A DNA stretch of 64,000 nt, taken from an uncultured Bacteroides sp. (GTDB lineage Bacteria; Bacteroidota; Bacteroidia; Bacteroidales; Bacteroidaceae). The DNA lies in contig UQVZ01000015.1 in assembly GCA_900544675.1 (NCBI GenBank), positions 22,405 through 86,404 on the forward strand. Direction: 5' to 3'. The translations under genes and the position numbers were made by a program. Below are positions 25,933 through 35,071 of the stretch, piece after piece (position 1 is the first letter of the stretch; each line of letters opens with the position of its first letter). Below the pieces are notes generated by a model that worked only from the letters and a program-made list of their open reading frames with translations, did not search any database and had not been told where the DNA came from.

Positions 25933-26940
25933 TTATTGTTGAGCCAACTTGCCGTCTGAACCCAATACGTTGATGATTTTGTGCTTGTACATCTTTTCCA
26001 TTTCGTCGCGAGCCGGACCCAGGTATTTACGCGGGTCGAATTCTGCCGGTTTTTCAGCGAATACCTTACGAACAGCAGCAGTCATAGCCAAACGAGAGTC
26101 TGAGTCGATGTTAATCTTGCAAACTGCTGATTTAGCAGCCTTACGCAATTCTTCTTCGGGGATACCGATAGCAGCTTCCAACTTGCCGCCATACTGGTTG
26201 ATCATGTCTACATATTCCTGAGGAACTGAAGATGATCCGTGCAATACGATGGGGAATCCCGGGAGTTTTTCCATTACAGCGTCCAATACGTCGAATGCCA
26301 AAGGAGGAGGAACCAGACGACCAGTCTTCGGGTCTACGTGGCATTGTTCGGGTTTGAACTTGTAAGCACCGTGAGAAGTACCGATTGAGATAGCCAGCGA
26401 GTCGCAACCTGTACGGGTAGCGAAGTCGATAACTTCTTCAGGGTTGGTATAAGTGTGATGTTCAGCAGAAACTTCATCTTCTACACCAGCCAATACACCC
26501 AGTTCGCCTTCTACAGTTACATCATATTGGTGAGCATATTCAACAACTTTCTTAGTCAAAGCAACGTTTTCTTCGTAAGGCAGGTGAGAACCATCGATCA
26601 TTACTGAAGAGAAACCGAGGTCTACGCAAGACTTGCAGAGTTCGAAAGAATCTCCGTGGTCGAGGTGAAGAACGATTTCAGGATGTTCGCAACCCAATTC
26701 TTTAGCGTATGCTACAGCACCTTCTGCCATGTAACGCAGCAAAGTCTGGTTTGCATAGTTACGCGCACCTTTTGAAACCTGCAAGATAACCGGAGATTTA
26801 GTTTCTACAGCAGCTTTGATGATAGCCTGCAACTGCTCCATATTATTGAAGTTGAAAGCCGGGATAGCGTATCCACCTTTAATTGCTCTGGCAAACATGT
26901 CTTTGGTGTTCACCAAGCCTAAGTCTTTGTAATTAACCAT
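25933..26940 (-). CDS. fba: Fructose-1,6-bisphosphate aldolase, class II
   Basis: This 335-residue zinc aldolase splits fructose bisphosphate in glycolysis. Visible motifs are AIPAFNFNN, the zinc/catalytic block LHLDHGDSFELCK, VEGELGVLAGVEDE, and SIGTSHGAYKFKP. Codon use is noticeably more restricted (many GAA, AAA, CCG, GGT-type choices) than in neighbours, consistent with high expression. It is monocistronic with a clean -7 element upstream. Confidence 0.96.
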   Translation of the reverse strand: MVNYKDLGLVNTKDMFARAIKGGYAIPAFNFNNMEQLQAIIKAAVETKSPVILQVSKGARNYANQTLLRYMAEGAVAYAKELGCEHPEIVLHLDHGDSFELCKSCVDLGFSSVMIDGSHLPYEENVALTKKVVEYAHQYDVTVEGELGVLAGVEDEVSAEHHTYTNPEEVIDFATRTGCDSLAISIGTSHGAYKFKPEQCHVDPKTGRLVPPPLAFDVLDAVMEKLPGFPIVLHGSSSVPQEYVDMINQYGGKLEAAIGIPEEELRKAAKSAVCKINIDSDSRLAMTAAVRKVFAEKPAEFDPRKYLGPARDEMEKMYKHKIINVLGSDGKLAQQ

Positions 26941-26980
26941 TGTTGTACGTTTTATAATTGTTAGTGAATTAATTCCACTG

Positions 26981-26988
26981 CAAATGTA
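26981..26988 (-). promoter_or_regulatory. -7 promoter element for fba
   Basis: TACATTTG on the minus strand matches TAnnTTTG, about 40 bases upstream of the ATG. Confidence 0.6.
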
Positions 26989-27400
26989 AAAATAAAAGCG
27001 ACAACATCACACATTCTCATCCAAAAAAAGCAAGCCGAATTAAGGTGTTTTATTAAAATTCACACCTTTTTTTTAAGAACTCCCAAGGATGCAAAGTAAA
27101 GGTTGCAAAACAATTCCCTGCCCGCAAGGGCTCAAAAACAAGAAACCGCCCATTGCCTTACTATATTATATAAAATAGGTATGTCCGTACACCGCCAGAA
27201 CAAGGACTGTCCAAACGAAGATATACTTTACCAGCTGTTTCAATATAGATGAAACACGCAACGGATATAACTGCATCTGCCCATGAAGTATATATTCATT
27301 TCAAAGCAATGTATATCCCCTTTGACCTGCAACCGGCTGGCAAATTGCAGATAGGCATAAAAAATAATCCTAAAACGTTTTCTATTTCAAGGAAAAGCCG
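26989..27400. other. Intergenic region between fba and rpmE2
   Basis: No supported gene. A plus-strand frame of 89 codons (27249-27518) crosses the rpmE2 promoter and leader and is judged spurious. A lone GAAACA/TGTTTCA pair (about 27234-27256) belongs to the repeat family seen at 20 and 45 kb. Confidence 0.5.
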
Positions 27401-27408
27401 TATCTTTG
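27401..27408 (+). promoter_or_regulatory. -7 promoter element for rpmE2
   Basis: TATCTTTG matches TAnnTTTG; 19 bases upstream lies GTTTT, a weak -33 box. The transcript would carry a leader of about 105 bases. Confidence 0.6.
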
Positions 27409-27439
27409 CACCCCGAAACGAACCATTACACACGCAAAA

Positions 27440-27479
27440 GATACCCGAGAGGGTGTCTGGAGAGTTACAGAGTTACCAG
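27440..27479 (+). other. Structured 5' leader of rpmE2
   Basis: GATACCC (27440-27446) pairs with GGGTGTC (27451-27457) around a GAGA tetraloop, followed by CTGG (27457-27460) and CCAG (27476-27479). The leader length and hairpin beside a ribosomal protein gene suggest possible autoregulation, but I cannot match it to a known leader family. Confidence 0.4.
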
Positions 27480-27519
27480 GTATTATTTGCAAACAATAAC
27501 AATAAAAGTATATACTGAA

Positions 27520-27771
27520 ATGAAAAAAGGCATTCATCCTGAAAACTACCGTCCGGTAGTATTTAAAGACATGTCAAACGGTGACATGTTCTTGTCTCGT
27601 TCAACTTGTGCAACCAAGGACACTATCGAATTCGAAGGTGAAACTTATCCGTTGGTAAAGTTGGAAATCTCCAGCTCTTCTCACCCGTTCTATACCGGTA
27701 AATCAAAACTGGTTGATACAGCAGGACGTGTGGATAAGTTCATGAACCGTTACAAAGGCATCAAGAAGTAA
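27520..27771 (+). CDS. rpmE2: 50S ribosomal protein L31, type B
   Basis: This 83-residue protein begins [19 protein letters not shown] and contains [24 protein letters not shown], the L31 signature. It lacks the CxxC zinc ligands of type A L31, so it is the zinc-independent form. It binds the large subunit near the central protuberance and bridges the subunits. It stands alone with its own promoter, leader and a strong terminator. A longer upstream reading frame is not used. Confidence 0.95.
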   Translation: MKKGIHPENYRPVVFKDMSNGDMFLSRSTCATKDTIEFEGETYPLVKLEISSSSHPFYTGKSKLVDTAGRVDKFMNRYKGIKK

Positions 27772-27790
27772 GATTCACTTTTCACAACAT

Positions 27791-27835
27791 AAGACCGGGC
27801 ATTTCCTCACACAGGAAGTGCCCGGTCTTGTTTTT
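27791..27835 (+). terminator. Strong terminator after rpmE2
   Basis: A 17-base arm (27791-27807, AAGACCGGGC...) pairs with 27813-27829 across a CACAC loop with a single wobble, followed by GTTTTT. Faces the convergent ABC gene. Confidence 0.9.
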
Positions 27836-27847
27836 CAGCCTGACTTG

Positions 27848-29578
27848 TCAGAGTTTCCACCCTTCCGTTTCCATCTGTACAGTCCAAAGACGGTGATACA
27901 AGCCGTGTAAAGCCAACAGTTCGTCGTGAGTGCCCTCTTCGACCACTTCCCCGTGATTGAGCACCACAATGTGATCAGCATTGCAAATCGTTTTCAACCG
28001 ATGGGCAATGACAATGACCGTGCGCCCACTGATCAACGAATCGATGGCTTTCTGCACCTCCACTTCATTTTCGGGGTCAAGCGATGCGGTCGCCTCATCC
28101 AATAAAATGATAGGAGCGTCTTTCAAGATAGCACGCGCTATGGAGATACGCTGTTTTTCACCGCCCGACAACGTACAACCGCCTTCGCCCACCGGTGTGT
28201 CATAGCCTTGCGGAAGCCGCATAATGAAATCATGGCAACAGGCGCGACGGGCAGCTTCTTCTATCTCGGCATCGGTGGCATCGCTGCGTCCGAAGCGGAT
28301 GTTGTTGCGTACGGTATCCTGAAACAGATAAACATCCTGAAAGACCATGGATATGCGCCGCATCAGACTTTCCGGCTCTATCTCGTTCAGCGGAATGCCG
28401 TCGAGGCAAATACGCCCGTGCTGCGGGTCGTAAAAACGGGCGCAGAGCTTCATCAGCGTACTCTTACCGCTCCCCGACGGACCTACAAGCGCCGTCAGTG
28501 AATTTTTGTGCAAGGTGAGAGAAACGTCATGCAATACCTCCTTATCTTGATAGGCAAAAGAGACATGCTCTAAGGTCAAGTCACCGTCGGCGGGCGCTTC
28601 CCGATTGCCTTTCATTTCCGGTTCGTTCATCAAAGACAGAATACGCCCTCCGGCAATGGAGAAATAGCGGAACTCGGCAAAGTTGGTGAGCGCGGAAGTC
28701 AAAGGGTCGAATACACGGGAACCAACCACCAAAAACAGGACGAATGTCAGCAACGAAAGTTCGCCTCCCAGCAACAGATATGTACCGCAAAGCACCATCA
28801 GTGTAAGACCGGCACGTACCAGCGTAATGGACAATAAGACAAAAGGTCCCAACAAAGCCTCTTGCCGGATACAGGCACGGCGCAGCTCGGCAAAAGCATC
28901 CCGCAGACGGACAAATCGGTCGCCCAGCAAGTTGTAAGCCTTCATTACGCGAATGCCCTGCAAATATTCTTCCAGCCGGTTGCCCGCATTAATCTTGGCG
29001 GCAATCTGACGCCCGCTCAGCTTTTGCTGCACACCGGTACTGACCCACAGCACCAACAAGGCAAGAGGAACGGAAACAAACATGGCTACCGCCATCCGCC
29101 AGTCTATCCATACTAAAGAAAGAAAAGCCAGCAACGGCATGACCAGCGCGCCCATCAGCTGAGGCAGGTGATGCGATATGCCTGTCTCGGCCATGGTAAA
29201 GTCGGTGATAAGCATAGACGAAAGGTCGCCGGGGTCGCGTCGGGACAAAAATCCCAACGACAGCTTGCGCAAATGTTCGGCCAGAGAAATACGTCCCGAC
29301 GCGCTCATTTCGTAAGCACCCCGGAAGTTGGCGCGATAAGAAGCGCGTTCGGCCAAAGCCATAAGCGCCATATATCCTGTCAATATGCCGAAAAGGCACC
29401 ATAATTTAGGTGTATCCAGCGGTGTCCCGCTACCGTCGAAAGCACTGAAGAGGATACGTATAGCCTCGATGGAAAGGCAGAAAGGAACGATGTTCACCAA
29501 ATTGGCCAACATCGTATAGCCAACGGGCTTGTTCAGTCGTTCCGTATGGCCGATGGTTATGTTTCGGATTGCGTTCAT
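27848..29578 (-). CDS. ABC exporter half-transporter 2 (fused permease-ATPase)
   Basis: This protein of 576 residues has six transmembrane helices and then an ATPase with Walker A GPSGSGKSTL, signature LSGGEKQRISIARA, Walker B IILLDEAT and H-loop IVIAHRL. It probably pairs with the preceding half-transporter as a heterodimer of the exporter fold, similar to YbtPQ/IrtAB or multidrug types. ATG 29578 is chosen; an upstream GTG at 29605 would nearly abut the GGAG. The gap after the first ABC gene is 32 bases. The cargo is unknown; the co-encoded methyltransferase may modify it. Confidence 0.88.
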   Translation of the reverse strand: MNAIRNITIGHTERLNKPVGYTMLANLVNIVPFCLSIEAIRILFSAFDGSGTPLDTPKLWCLFGILTGYMALMALAERASYRANFRGAYEMSASGRISLAEHLRKLSLGFLSRRDPGDLSSMLITDFTMAETGISHHLPQLMGALVMPLLAFLSLVWIDWRMAVAMFVSVPLALLVLWVSTGVQQKLSGRQIAAKINAGNRLEEYLQGIRVMKAYNLLGDRFVRLRDAFAELRRACIRQEALLGPFVLLSITLVRAGLTLMVLCGTYLLLGGELSLLTFVLFLVVGSRVFDPLTSALTNFAEFRYFSIAGGRILSLMNEPEMKGNREAPADGDLTLEHVSFAYQDKEVLHDVSLTLHKNSLTALVGPSGSGKSTLMKLCARFYDPQHGRICLDGIPLNEIEPESLMRRISMVFQDVYLFQDTVRNNIRFGRSDATDAEIEEAARRACCHDFIMRLPQGYDTPVGEGGCTLSGGEKQRISIARAILKDAPIILLDEATASLDPENEVEVQKAIDSLISGRTVIVIAHRLKTICNADHIVVLNHGEVVEEGTHDELLALHGLYHRLWTVQMETEGWKL

Positions 29579-29610
29579 AAGTTTATAGTTCTTTATAATT
29601 ATCACTCCTG

Positions 29611-31464
29611 TTATTGTTTGTTCTTGTCAAATTGCCAGTGGAATGCATGGGTATACGCGTCCCACATGTTTTTGTAGACACCCTCTGTAACGGACAGAAC
29701 GGCGTGTTGTCCGGTCTGCACGATTCTTCCTTCTTTCAGCACGACAATCTGGTCTGCCGACACGATGGAAGAAAGGCGATGTGCAATGACAATGACCGTT
29801 TTATTCCGAATCAAGGACTGCAAAGCCTGCTGCATCTTGTGCTCGTTCTCCGCATCGGCAAAGGCGGTGGCCTCATCCAATACTAAAATGGGAGCATTCT
29901 TCAGGATAGCCCGTGCCACACAAACACGCTGTGCCTCGCCGCCGGAAAGATAAACTCCTCGGTCACCTATCTTCGTGTCATACCCTTGCGGAAGTCGTTC
30001 GATGAAATCATGGCACTGAGCCGCACGGGCTGCCGCCACTACCTGCTCACGAGTGGCTTGAGGCGAACCGACCGCAATGTTCTCATACAATGTATCGTAG
30101 AACAGAAACGTGTCCTGAAAGACAAAAGACACAAGGTCCATCAACTGTTCCGTGCCAATGGAGCGTATATCGATGCCGCCGATACGAATCTCGCCTTGTG
30201 TCACATCCCAAAAACGGGGAATCAGATTGGCGACCGTACTCTTGCCCGAGCCCGAAGGACCGACTATGGCCGTTATCTTTCCTTGCGGAGCCGTAAAACT
30301 GACGTTCCGCAAAGCCTCAGTACGCGTCCCTTGTTCGGTATTCTCGTAAGCGAAGCTGACGTTACGGAACGCTACGTCATAGTTCAAGGGGATTTGCGGA
30401 TGTGCAGGTTCGGGCACCGGCGTCCGCTCCAGAATGTAGTCGATACGTGTCACACCTTCATCTATCTCACGCGTGCCGCCGCCAAGAAACATCAGCTTGT
30501 ACACCGGTGAAGCGACTCCCGACCCCATGACTATGAAAAACAGCCACACGACAGCCGCAGCCAGACTTTGTCCGCTTCCTTCCATCAACAGGATGCCTAC
30601 AGGCAGAAGAAAAGTCACAAGCGAATTGAGCAGCACCGTAAAGGCAATCATCCCGTTCTGATAGGTATCGCAACATTTCAAGGCAAAAGTCTTATAAGCC
30701 TCTATCTCGGCATGAAAGCGGCGGAACGAAAGAACACTCTGCCCGAAGATTTTCACTACAGGCATTCCGCGCACGTATTGCACCGCCGAAGCACTCATCC
30801 GCTCCTGGGCGTCATAATAAATATGCATGAACTCACGCGACTTCTTTCCCATGAAATTAGAAAACTGTAAAAACAGACTAACGATGATGACAATCAGGCA
30901 AACCAAAGCCAAACCGACGTCTAAAGTAAAGAAAATGGCAAACATCACCACTACTGTAGCCGCCACATTCACCATGTCGGGAATGGTGTGAGCGATGAAC
31001 GTCTCTATTTTCTCGATATTCTGTTCCATCGTCTTCTTTATGGCACCGGTGGACGTATTCGTCAAATAGCCCAACGGCAAACGACCGATGTGTTCCGACA
31101 AACGCACGCGCAATCCGTAAAGAATACGGAAAGCCGCCACATGCGATGCCATCAGTGCAGCGTAGAGTAATATCAGTCCTGCCACCAGACCTCCGAAAGC
31201 CGTCCATCCCCAATGAATCATTCCGGCTCCGTCAACCGCCGAGACATCGCCTCCATGCGTCATCAGTTCGCTCAATATCTCATAAACGGACCAATAAGGT
31301 ATCAGCATACACACGGCACTTCCAACCGACAACAGGCTTGCCAATATCAGCAGTCCTCGTCTCTGTCCCGCTATTTCCAGCAAACGGGACAATCCTTGTT
31401 TTTTCTTTGTTGTTTCCATACACTCTATATCTATTTTATCTGATTCTTGATTCGTTATCGACAT
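29611..31464 (-). CDS. ABC exporter half-transporter 1 (fused permease-ATPase)
   Basis: This 617-residue protein has the same architecture as its neighbour: a cytoplasmic start, six membrane segments, then Walker A GPSGSGKSTV, signature LSGGEAQRVCVARA, Walker B ILVLDEAT and H-loop VIAHRLSS. The ATG at 31464 lies 14 bases after the methyltransferase stop with AAGG just upstream; a Met 15 codons further in is an alternative. The C-terminus extends past the ATPase domain by about 20 residues (YKNMWDAYTHAFHWQFDKN). Confidence 0.88.
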   Translation of the reverse strand: MSITNQESDKIDIECMETTKKKQGLSRLLEIAGQRRGLLILASLLSVGSAVCMLIPYWSVYEILSELMTHGGDVSAVDGAGMIHWGWTAFGGLVAGLILLYAALMASHVAAFRILYGLRVRLSEHIGRLPLGYLTNTSTGAIKKTMEQNIEKIETFIAHTIPDMVNVAATVVVMFAIFFTLDVGLALVCLIVIIVSLFLQFSNFMGKKSREFMHIYYDAQERMSASAVQYVRGMPVVKIFGQSVLSFRRFHAEIEAYKTFALKCCDTYQNGMIAFTVLLNSLVTFLLPVGILLMEGSGQSLAAAVVWLFFIVMGSGVASPVYKLMFLGGGTREIDEGVTRIDYILERTPVPEPAHPQIPLNYDVAFRNVSFAYENTEQGTRTEALRNVSFTAPQGKITAIVGPSGSGKSTVANLIPRFWDVTQGEIRIGGIDIRSIGTEQLMDLVSFVFQDTFLFYDTLYENIAVGSPQATREQVVAAARAAQCHDFIERLPQGYDTKIGDRGVYLSGGEAQRVCVARAILKNAPILVLDEATAFADAENEHKMQQALQSLIRNKTVIVIAHRLSSIVSADQIVVLKEGRIVQTGQHAVLSVTEGVYKNMWDAYTHAFHWQFDKNKQ

Positions 31465-31478
31465 GCCGCCTTCATCCT

Positions 31479-32342
31479 TTACGAATGCGGTCCGACATGA
31501 TAAATGTCATCGGCATCTTGCCGGATGCGGTATCCCAGCAACGAGCTGAAGCGGTAACACAAGCGGGGAAACCAGCCCAGCACAAAACCGAACAGCCCCC
31601 AGCGCAGACGGAAGAACTTCATGTAATTGGCCTGGTCTATCAAGGAAAGGCGAGGTTCCCAGCCTTCCACCTCATGTCCATTGTCAATGCCCGAACGTAT
31701 CTGCGCCTCATGCCCTTTCAGCGAATCAGGCTTGACACTGTGTTTCGACATCATCGTGCCACACACATCAAACCACAGTTCGCCTCCTCCGAAACGTTCC
31801 GCAATGCGGGAAACGAACTGACGCACCTGACGCTCATAGAAATACATCAGCACTCCTTCGACTACAAAGATGAAAGCCGACTCGGGATGCCTGGCTTTCA
31901 AGTCGTTCATCCACTCCACGTCCAGCAACGAAGCGGACAGATAGCGGTCTCCTTCCGGTTCGGGAATCAGTTCCCGGCGCAACTCAATCACTTCCGGCAA
32001 GTCAAGTTCGTAGAATACCGCCTGTTTCCCTTGCTTCTTCAGACGCTGGTAACGGGTATCAAGCCCACACCCGACGTTCACAACGACCACATGAGGGTGC
32101 GTATCGATGAACCGGCACACGGCACGGTCGAAATACCAGCCTCTGACTACGCAACCCACTTCACTGAGCTTCGCCCCGTCGAAACGGCTGTAATCGTAAT
32201 CAATGCTCTCTACCAGCCGCTCGGCAAAGTCATCCCGTAATATTGCCTTTTCTCCTCTGCGGCTTTCTTTTGCCCGCATGTAGAGCGGAATCAACAAGGT
32301 TTCCGCCACAATGCTCTTGAATGGATGTTTCTCTTTCATCAT
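31479..32342 (-). CDS. SAM-dependent O-methyltransferase, LCM/TcmP-like
   Basis: This 287-residue protein shows the leucine-carboxyl-methyltransferase family pattern: FDRAVCRFIDTHP, the SAM-binding VVNVGCGLDTRYQRL near residue 90, FYELDLPEVIELR, and FVVEGVLMYF. Relatives include the tetracenomycin C-9 (TcmP) carboxyl or hydroxyl methyltransferases and leader enzymes of small-molecule pathways. It sits between tetR and two ABC exporter genes on the same strand, suggesting it methylates a compound that is then exported, or detoxifies one. The substrate cannot be told from sequence. Confidence 0.83.
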   Translation of the reverse strand: MMKEKHPFKSIVAETLLIPLYMRAKESRRGEKAILRDDFAERLVESIDYDYSRFDGAKLSEVGCVVRGWYFDRAVCRFIDTHPHVVVVNVGCGLDTRYQRLKKQGKQAVFYELDLPEVIELRRELIPEPEGDRYLSASLLDVEWMNDLKARHPESAFIFVVEGVLMYFYERQVRQFVSRIAERFGGGELWFDVCGTMMSKHSVKPDSLKGHEAQIRSGIDNGHEVEGWEPRLSLIDQANYMKFFRLRWGLFGFVLGWFPRLCYRFSSLLGYRIRQDADDIYHVGPHS

Positions 32343-32380
32343 GTTTTTTTCGTTTTTATGGTTGTTCTATCAAAGTCCTC

Positions 32381-32408
32381 AAAAACGAACACCTTTCCGA
32401 AAGTGTTC
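32381..32408 (-). terminator. Second intrinsic terminator between tetR and methyltransferase
   Basis: On the minus strand GAACACTTT (32408-32400) pairs with AAGGTGTTC (32395-32387), loop CGGA, then GTTTTTG. It starts directly after the T run of the first terminator, giving two stacked terminators. Confidence 0.7.
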
Positions 32409-32445
32409 AAAAAAAGAGCGAGCTTATAAATTCATAAGCTCGCTC
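32409..32445 (-). terminator. First intrinsic terminator, overlapping the tetR stop
   Basis: On the minus strand GAGCGAGCTTAT and ATAAGCTCGCTC form a perfect 12-bp stem (32416-32427 and 32434-32445) with a 6-base loop, followed by seven T residues (32415-32409). The stem includes the last codons and stop of tetR. Confidence 0.9.
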
Positions 32446-33035
32446 CAACCGTAGATTTCACCGGTGATGTACTCGGTGACTATCTGTTCTATTTCGTCAG
32501 GCTTTATCTTCTGCCTAAGTATTTCCTCGAATAAGGCAAACATCCACACCGTGTGCAGACGGATGACAAAATCGGATATATGAATGTTCAGTTCGGGATG
32601 CCGTGCCTTCATCCGCACCAGATACTCCTTGAACACTTGCGTGGCGCGGTCAGCATACTTTTCCTTGAAGTTTTCGAAAGAAGACCCTTGGGCATGGAAG
32701 AAGAGCAGTTCCAGTCCTCTGCGGTTCCGGCTCAGCAAATCCCGATACTCATTTACTACCAAACGGAAGTAATCCGCCGAATACATTTCGCGGATATCCA
32801 TGCTCTGCCTGCCGTGATGTTCGTCAAGCATCCGCTCAATAGCCGTGACAGCCGGAGCCACAAGCTCGCTGAAAAGCGCGTCCTTTCCTGTGTAATAATT
32901 ATAGATATTGCTCAGACTCACGCCCGACTTGACAGCGATGTCGCGCATCGATGCCTTGCGGAAGCCTTTCTCCAGGAAGAGACTTTCCGCTCCTTCGGCT
33001 ATCTGCCGCTGTATGTCGTCTTTCAAGCGTTGCAT
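32424..33035 (-). CDS. TetR-family transcriptional regulator
   Basis: This 203-residue protein has an N-terminal helix-turn-helix, ASMRDIAVKSGVSLSNIYNYYTGKDALF (residues about 29-56), typical of TetR repressors, and a helical C-terminal ligand domain with SSFENFKEKYADRAT. The ATG at 33035 lies downstream of a promoter whose elements are inside an inverted repeat; an upstream TTG start is unlikely. It probably represses its own promoter and, indirectly or directly, the methyltransferase and ABC exporter genes downstream; ligand unknown. Confidence 0.88.
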   Translation of the reverse strand: MQRLKDDIQRQIAEGAESLFLEKGFRKASMRDIAVKSGVSLSNIYNYYTGKDALFSELVAPAVTAIERMLDEHHGRQSMDIREMYSADYFRLVVNEYRDLLSRNRRGLELLFFHAQGSSFENFKEKYADRATQVFKEYLVRMKARHPELNIHISDFVIRLHTVWMFALFEEILRQKIKPDEIEQIVTEYITGEIYGWSELMNL

Positions 33036-33054
33036 GGTGGTACATATATAAAAA

Positions 33055-33098
33055 AGGTATTGCAAAGGTAGTCCGTCAGACTTTCCCTTGCAATACCT
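33055..33098 (-). promoter_or_regulatory. tetR promoter inside an inverted-repeat operator
   Basis: GGTATTGCAA (33056-33065) and TTGCAATACC (33088-33097) are perfect inverted arms, extending to 13 of 14 matches. On the minus strand the -7 element TACCTTTG (33063-33070) overlaps the proximal arm and a TTG -33 element (33091-33093, spacing 20) lies in the distal arm. Arm centres are 32 bases apart, about three helical turns. Confidence 0.65.
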
Positions 33099-33124
33099 AT
33101 TTTTAGTGATTTTTATTAAATGAA

Positions 33125-33303
33125 GAATCCGTGTTTAAAATAAAATCAAACGCAGAGACGCTGAGACGCAAAGTTTTCTATTTTGAGAAAGCAAAGCACA
33201 CGAAGATTTTTTCTTATTTGAACACAGAGGCACAAAGAAATAAATTTGTTAATCTGCGTAATCCATTGAAGAAAAAAATCTGTGTAATCTGTGGTGAAAA
33301 GAA
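33125..33303 (-). repeat. Dispersed intergenic repeat, copy 1 (minus orientation)
   Basis: About 180 bases between tetR and the acyl-CoA synthetase gene. In reverse complement it begins TTTTCACCACAGATTACACA; its first 65 bases are identical to 45871-45935, and the remainder (TTTGCTTTCTC, AGAAAACTTTGCGTCTCAGC) aligns with 46081-46145 after an insertion. No coding capacity. Confidence 0.85.
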
Positions 33304-33323
33304 AACATCAACTGATTCTTCAT

Positions 33324-34979
33324 TTAACCATTGTCTTTCTCCCGAATCTCCACACGGCGGATTTTTCCGCTGATGGTTTTCGGAAGTTCGTCTACAAACT
33401 CGATGACGCGCGGATACTTATAAGGAGCGGTCACACGCTTCACGTGGTCTTGCAGTTCCTTTATCAAATCGGGTCCTGCCTTTGCCTTATAATCCTTCGC
33501 CAACACGATAGTAGCCTTCACCACTTGTCCGCGAATCTCGTCGGGCACACCGGTAATGGCACATTCCACCACTGCCGGATGAGTCATCAAAGCGCTTTCC
33601 ACTTCGAAAGGACCAATGCGGTAACCCGAACTCTTGATAACATCGTCGGCACGACCCACGAACCAATAATATCCGTCTTCGTCACGCCAAGCCACATCAC
33701 CCGTATAATATACACCGTCGTGCCAAGCCTCGCGGGTCAACTCGGGCGCACGGTAGTATTCCTTGAACAGTCCCAAAGGTTTCCCCTTATCGGTACGGAT
33801 AACGATTTGACCCTGCTCTCCGTCTTCAGCCGAACGCCCGTCGGGTTTCAGCAAGTCTATCTGATATTGCGGATTGGGCACACCCATACTTCCCGGTTTC
33901 GGTTCCATCCACGGGAAGGTAGCCAAGGTAAGGGTGGTTTCGGTCTGTCCGAAACCTTCCATCAGCCGGATGCCGGTAATCTTCAAGAAGGTTTCATAAA
34001 CCGAATAATTCAACGCCTCGCCTGCCGTCGTGCAATATTCCAGCGATGACAGGTCGTACTTGCTCAAGTCCTCGCGTATCAGGAAACGATAGATGGTAGG
34101 AGGAGCACACAAGGAAGTGATATGATAATCGTGTATCTTCTTCAGAATGTCGGCAGGGGTGAACTTTTCGTGGTCGTAGACAAAGATATTCGCACCGGCT
34201 ATCATCTGCCCGTAGAGTTTTCCCCACACGGCTTTTCCCCAACCGGTATCGGCGATGGTGAAGTGCAAGCTGTCTTCGTGCAGGTTGTGCCAGAAGCTTC
34301 CGGTCGAGATGTGACCCAAAGGATACGTGAAGTCATGTGCCACCATCTTCGGCTCGCCGGTAGTTCCCGATGTGAAATACATCAGCATGATGTCGTCGTT
34401 CGTATTCACTTCTGCCGGACGCACGAAAGGTGCCGCCTGCTCGATGCCTTTATGGAAATCCTCGAATCCTTCCGGATATTCCGGTCCTACACTGACCAGT
34501 TTCTCCACACTGGGCGATTCGGGCATCGCGTCAACGATATGTTTCAGGATAACCCCCTCGCCTGCAGCCACAATTAGCTTGATGGTAGCCGCCTGGCAAC
34601 GGTAAACAATGTCTTTCTTGGTCAGCAAATGGGTGGCGGGAATAGCTATCGCACCTATCTTATGCAGAGCAATGATGGAAAACCAGAATTCGTACCGGCG
34701 CTTCAGAATCAGCATCACCTTGTCACCTTTTCCGATGCCTAAGCTTTGGAAATAGGAAGCGGTCATATCGGTATATTTCTTCAGGTCACCGAAAGTGAAC
34801 TGAATGCACTCGCCTTTGTCGTTTGTCCAAAGCAACGCATTCTTGTCAGGGCGTTCGGCTGCCCAGGCATCTACCACGTCATATCCGAAATTGAAGTTTT
34901 CGGGAACTTTTACCTTGAAATTCTTTATGAAATCCTCCTGCGAGGAAAAACTTGTCTGACTTACAAATCTTTCTAACAT
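33324..34979 (-). CDS. AMP-forming acyl-CoA synthetase
   Basis: This 551-residue enzyme of the ANL superfamily activates a carboxylate with ATP and CoA. Motifs include the P-loop-like [15 protein letters not shown], the A5 block [28 protein letters not shown], the hinge region [13 protein letters not shown], and the C-terminal catalytic Lys in [10 protein letters not shown]. The closest well-known groups are medium-chain or acetate-type synthetases (ACSM-like); the substrate is uncertain. It is co-oriented with an XRE-cupin regulator 92 bases upstream, which may sense the acid or its CoA ester. Confidence 0.9.
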   Translation of the reverse strand: MLERFVSQTSFSSQEDFIKNFKVKVPENFNFGYDVVDAWAAERPDKNALLWTNDKGECIQFTFGDLKKYTDMTASYFQSLGIGKGDKVMLILKRRYEFWFSIIALHKIGAIAIPATHLLTKKDIVYRCQAATIKLIVAAGEGVILKHIVDAMPESPSVEKLVSVGPEYPEGFEDFHKGIEQAAPFVRPAEVNTNDDIMLMYFTSGTTGEPKMVAHDFTYPLGHISTGSFWHNLHEDSLHFTIADTGWGKAVWGKLYGQMIAGANIFVYDHEKFTPADILKKIHDYHITSLCAPPTIYRFLIREDLSKYDLSSLEYCTTAGEALNYSVYETFLKITGIRLMEGFGQTETTLTLATFPWMEPKPGSMGVPNPQYQIDLLKPDGRSAEDGEQGQIVIRTDKGKPLGLFKEYYRAPELTREAWHDGVYYTGDVAWRDEDGYYWFVGRADDVIKSSGYRIGPFEVESALMTHPAVVECAITGVPDEIRGQVVKATIVLAKDYKAKAGPDLIKELQDHVKRVTAPYKYPRVIEFVDELPKTISGKIRRVEIREKDNG

Positions 34980-35071
34980 TTTGCTTATGTTTTCTGTTCC
35001 ACCCCAGCAGGATACACCTTTCTTAAGCCTTTCCCACAGCGGTGACTGATATTACTCCTTATTTATATATA

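Noticed and set aside
27249..27518. An 89-codon plus-strand frame before rpmE2
   Set aside because: It spans the -7 element and structured leader of rpmE2 and ends at the rpmE2 start.
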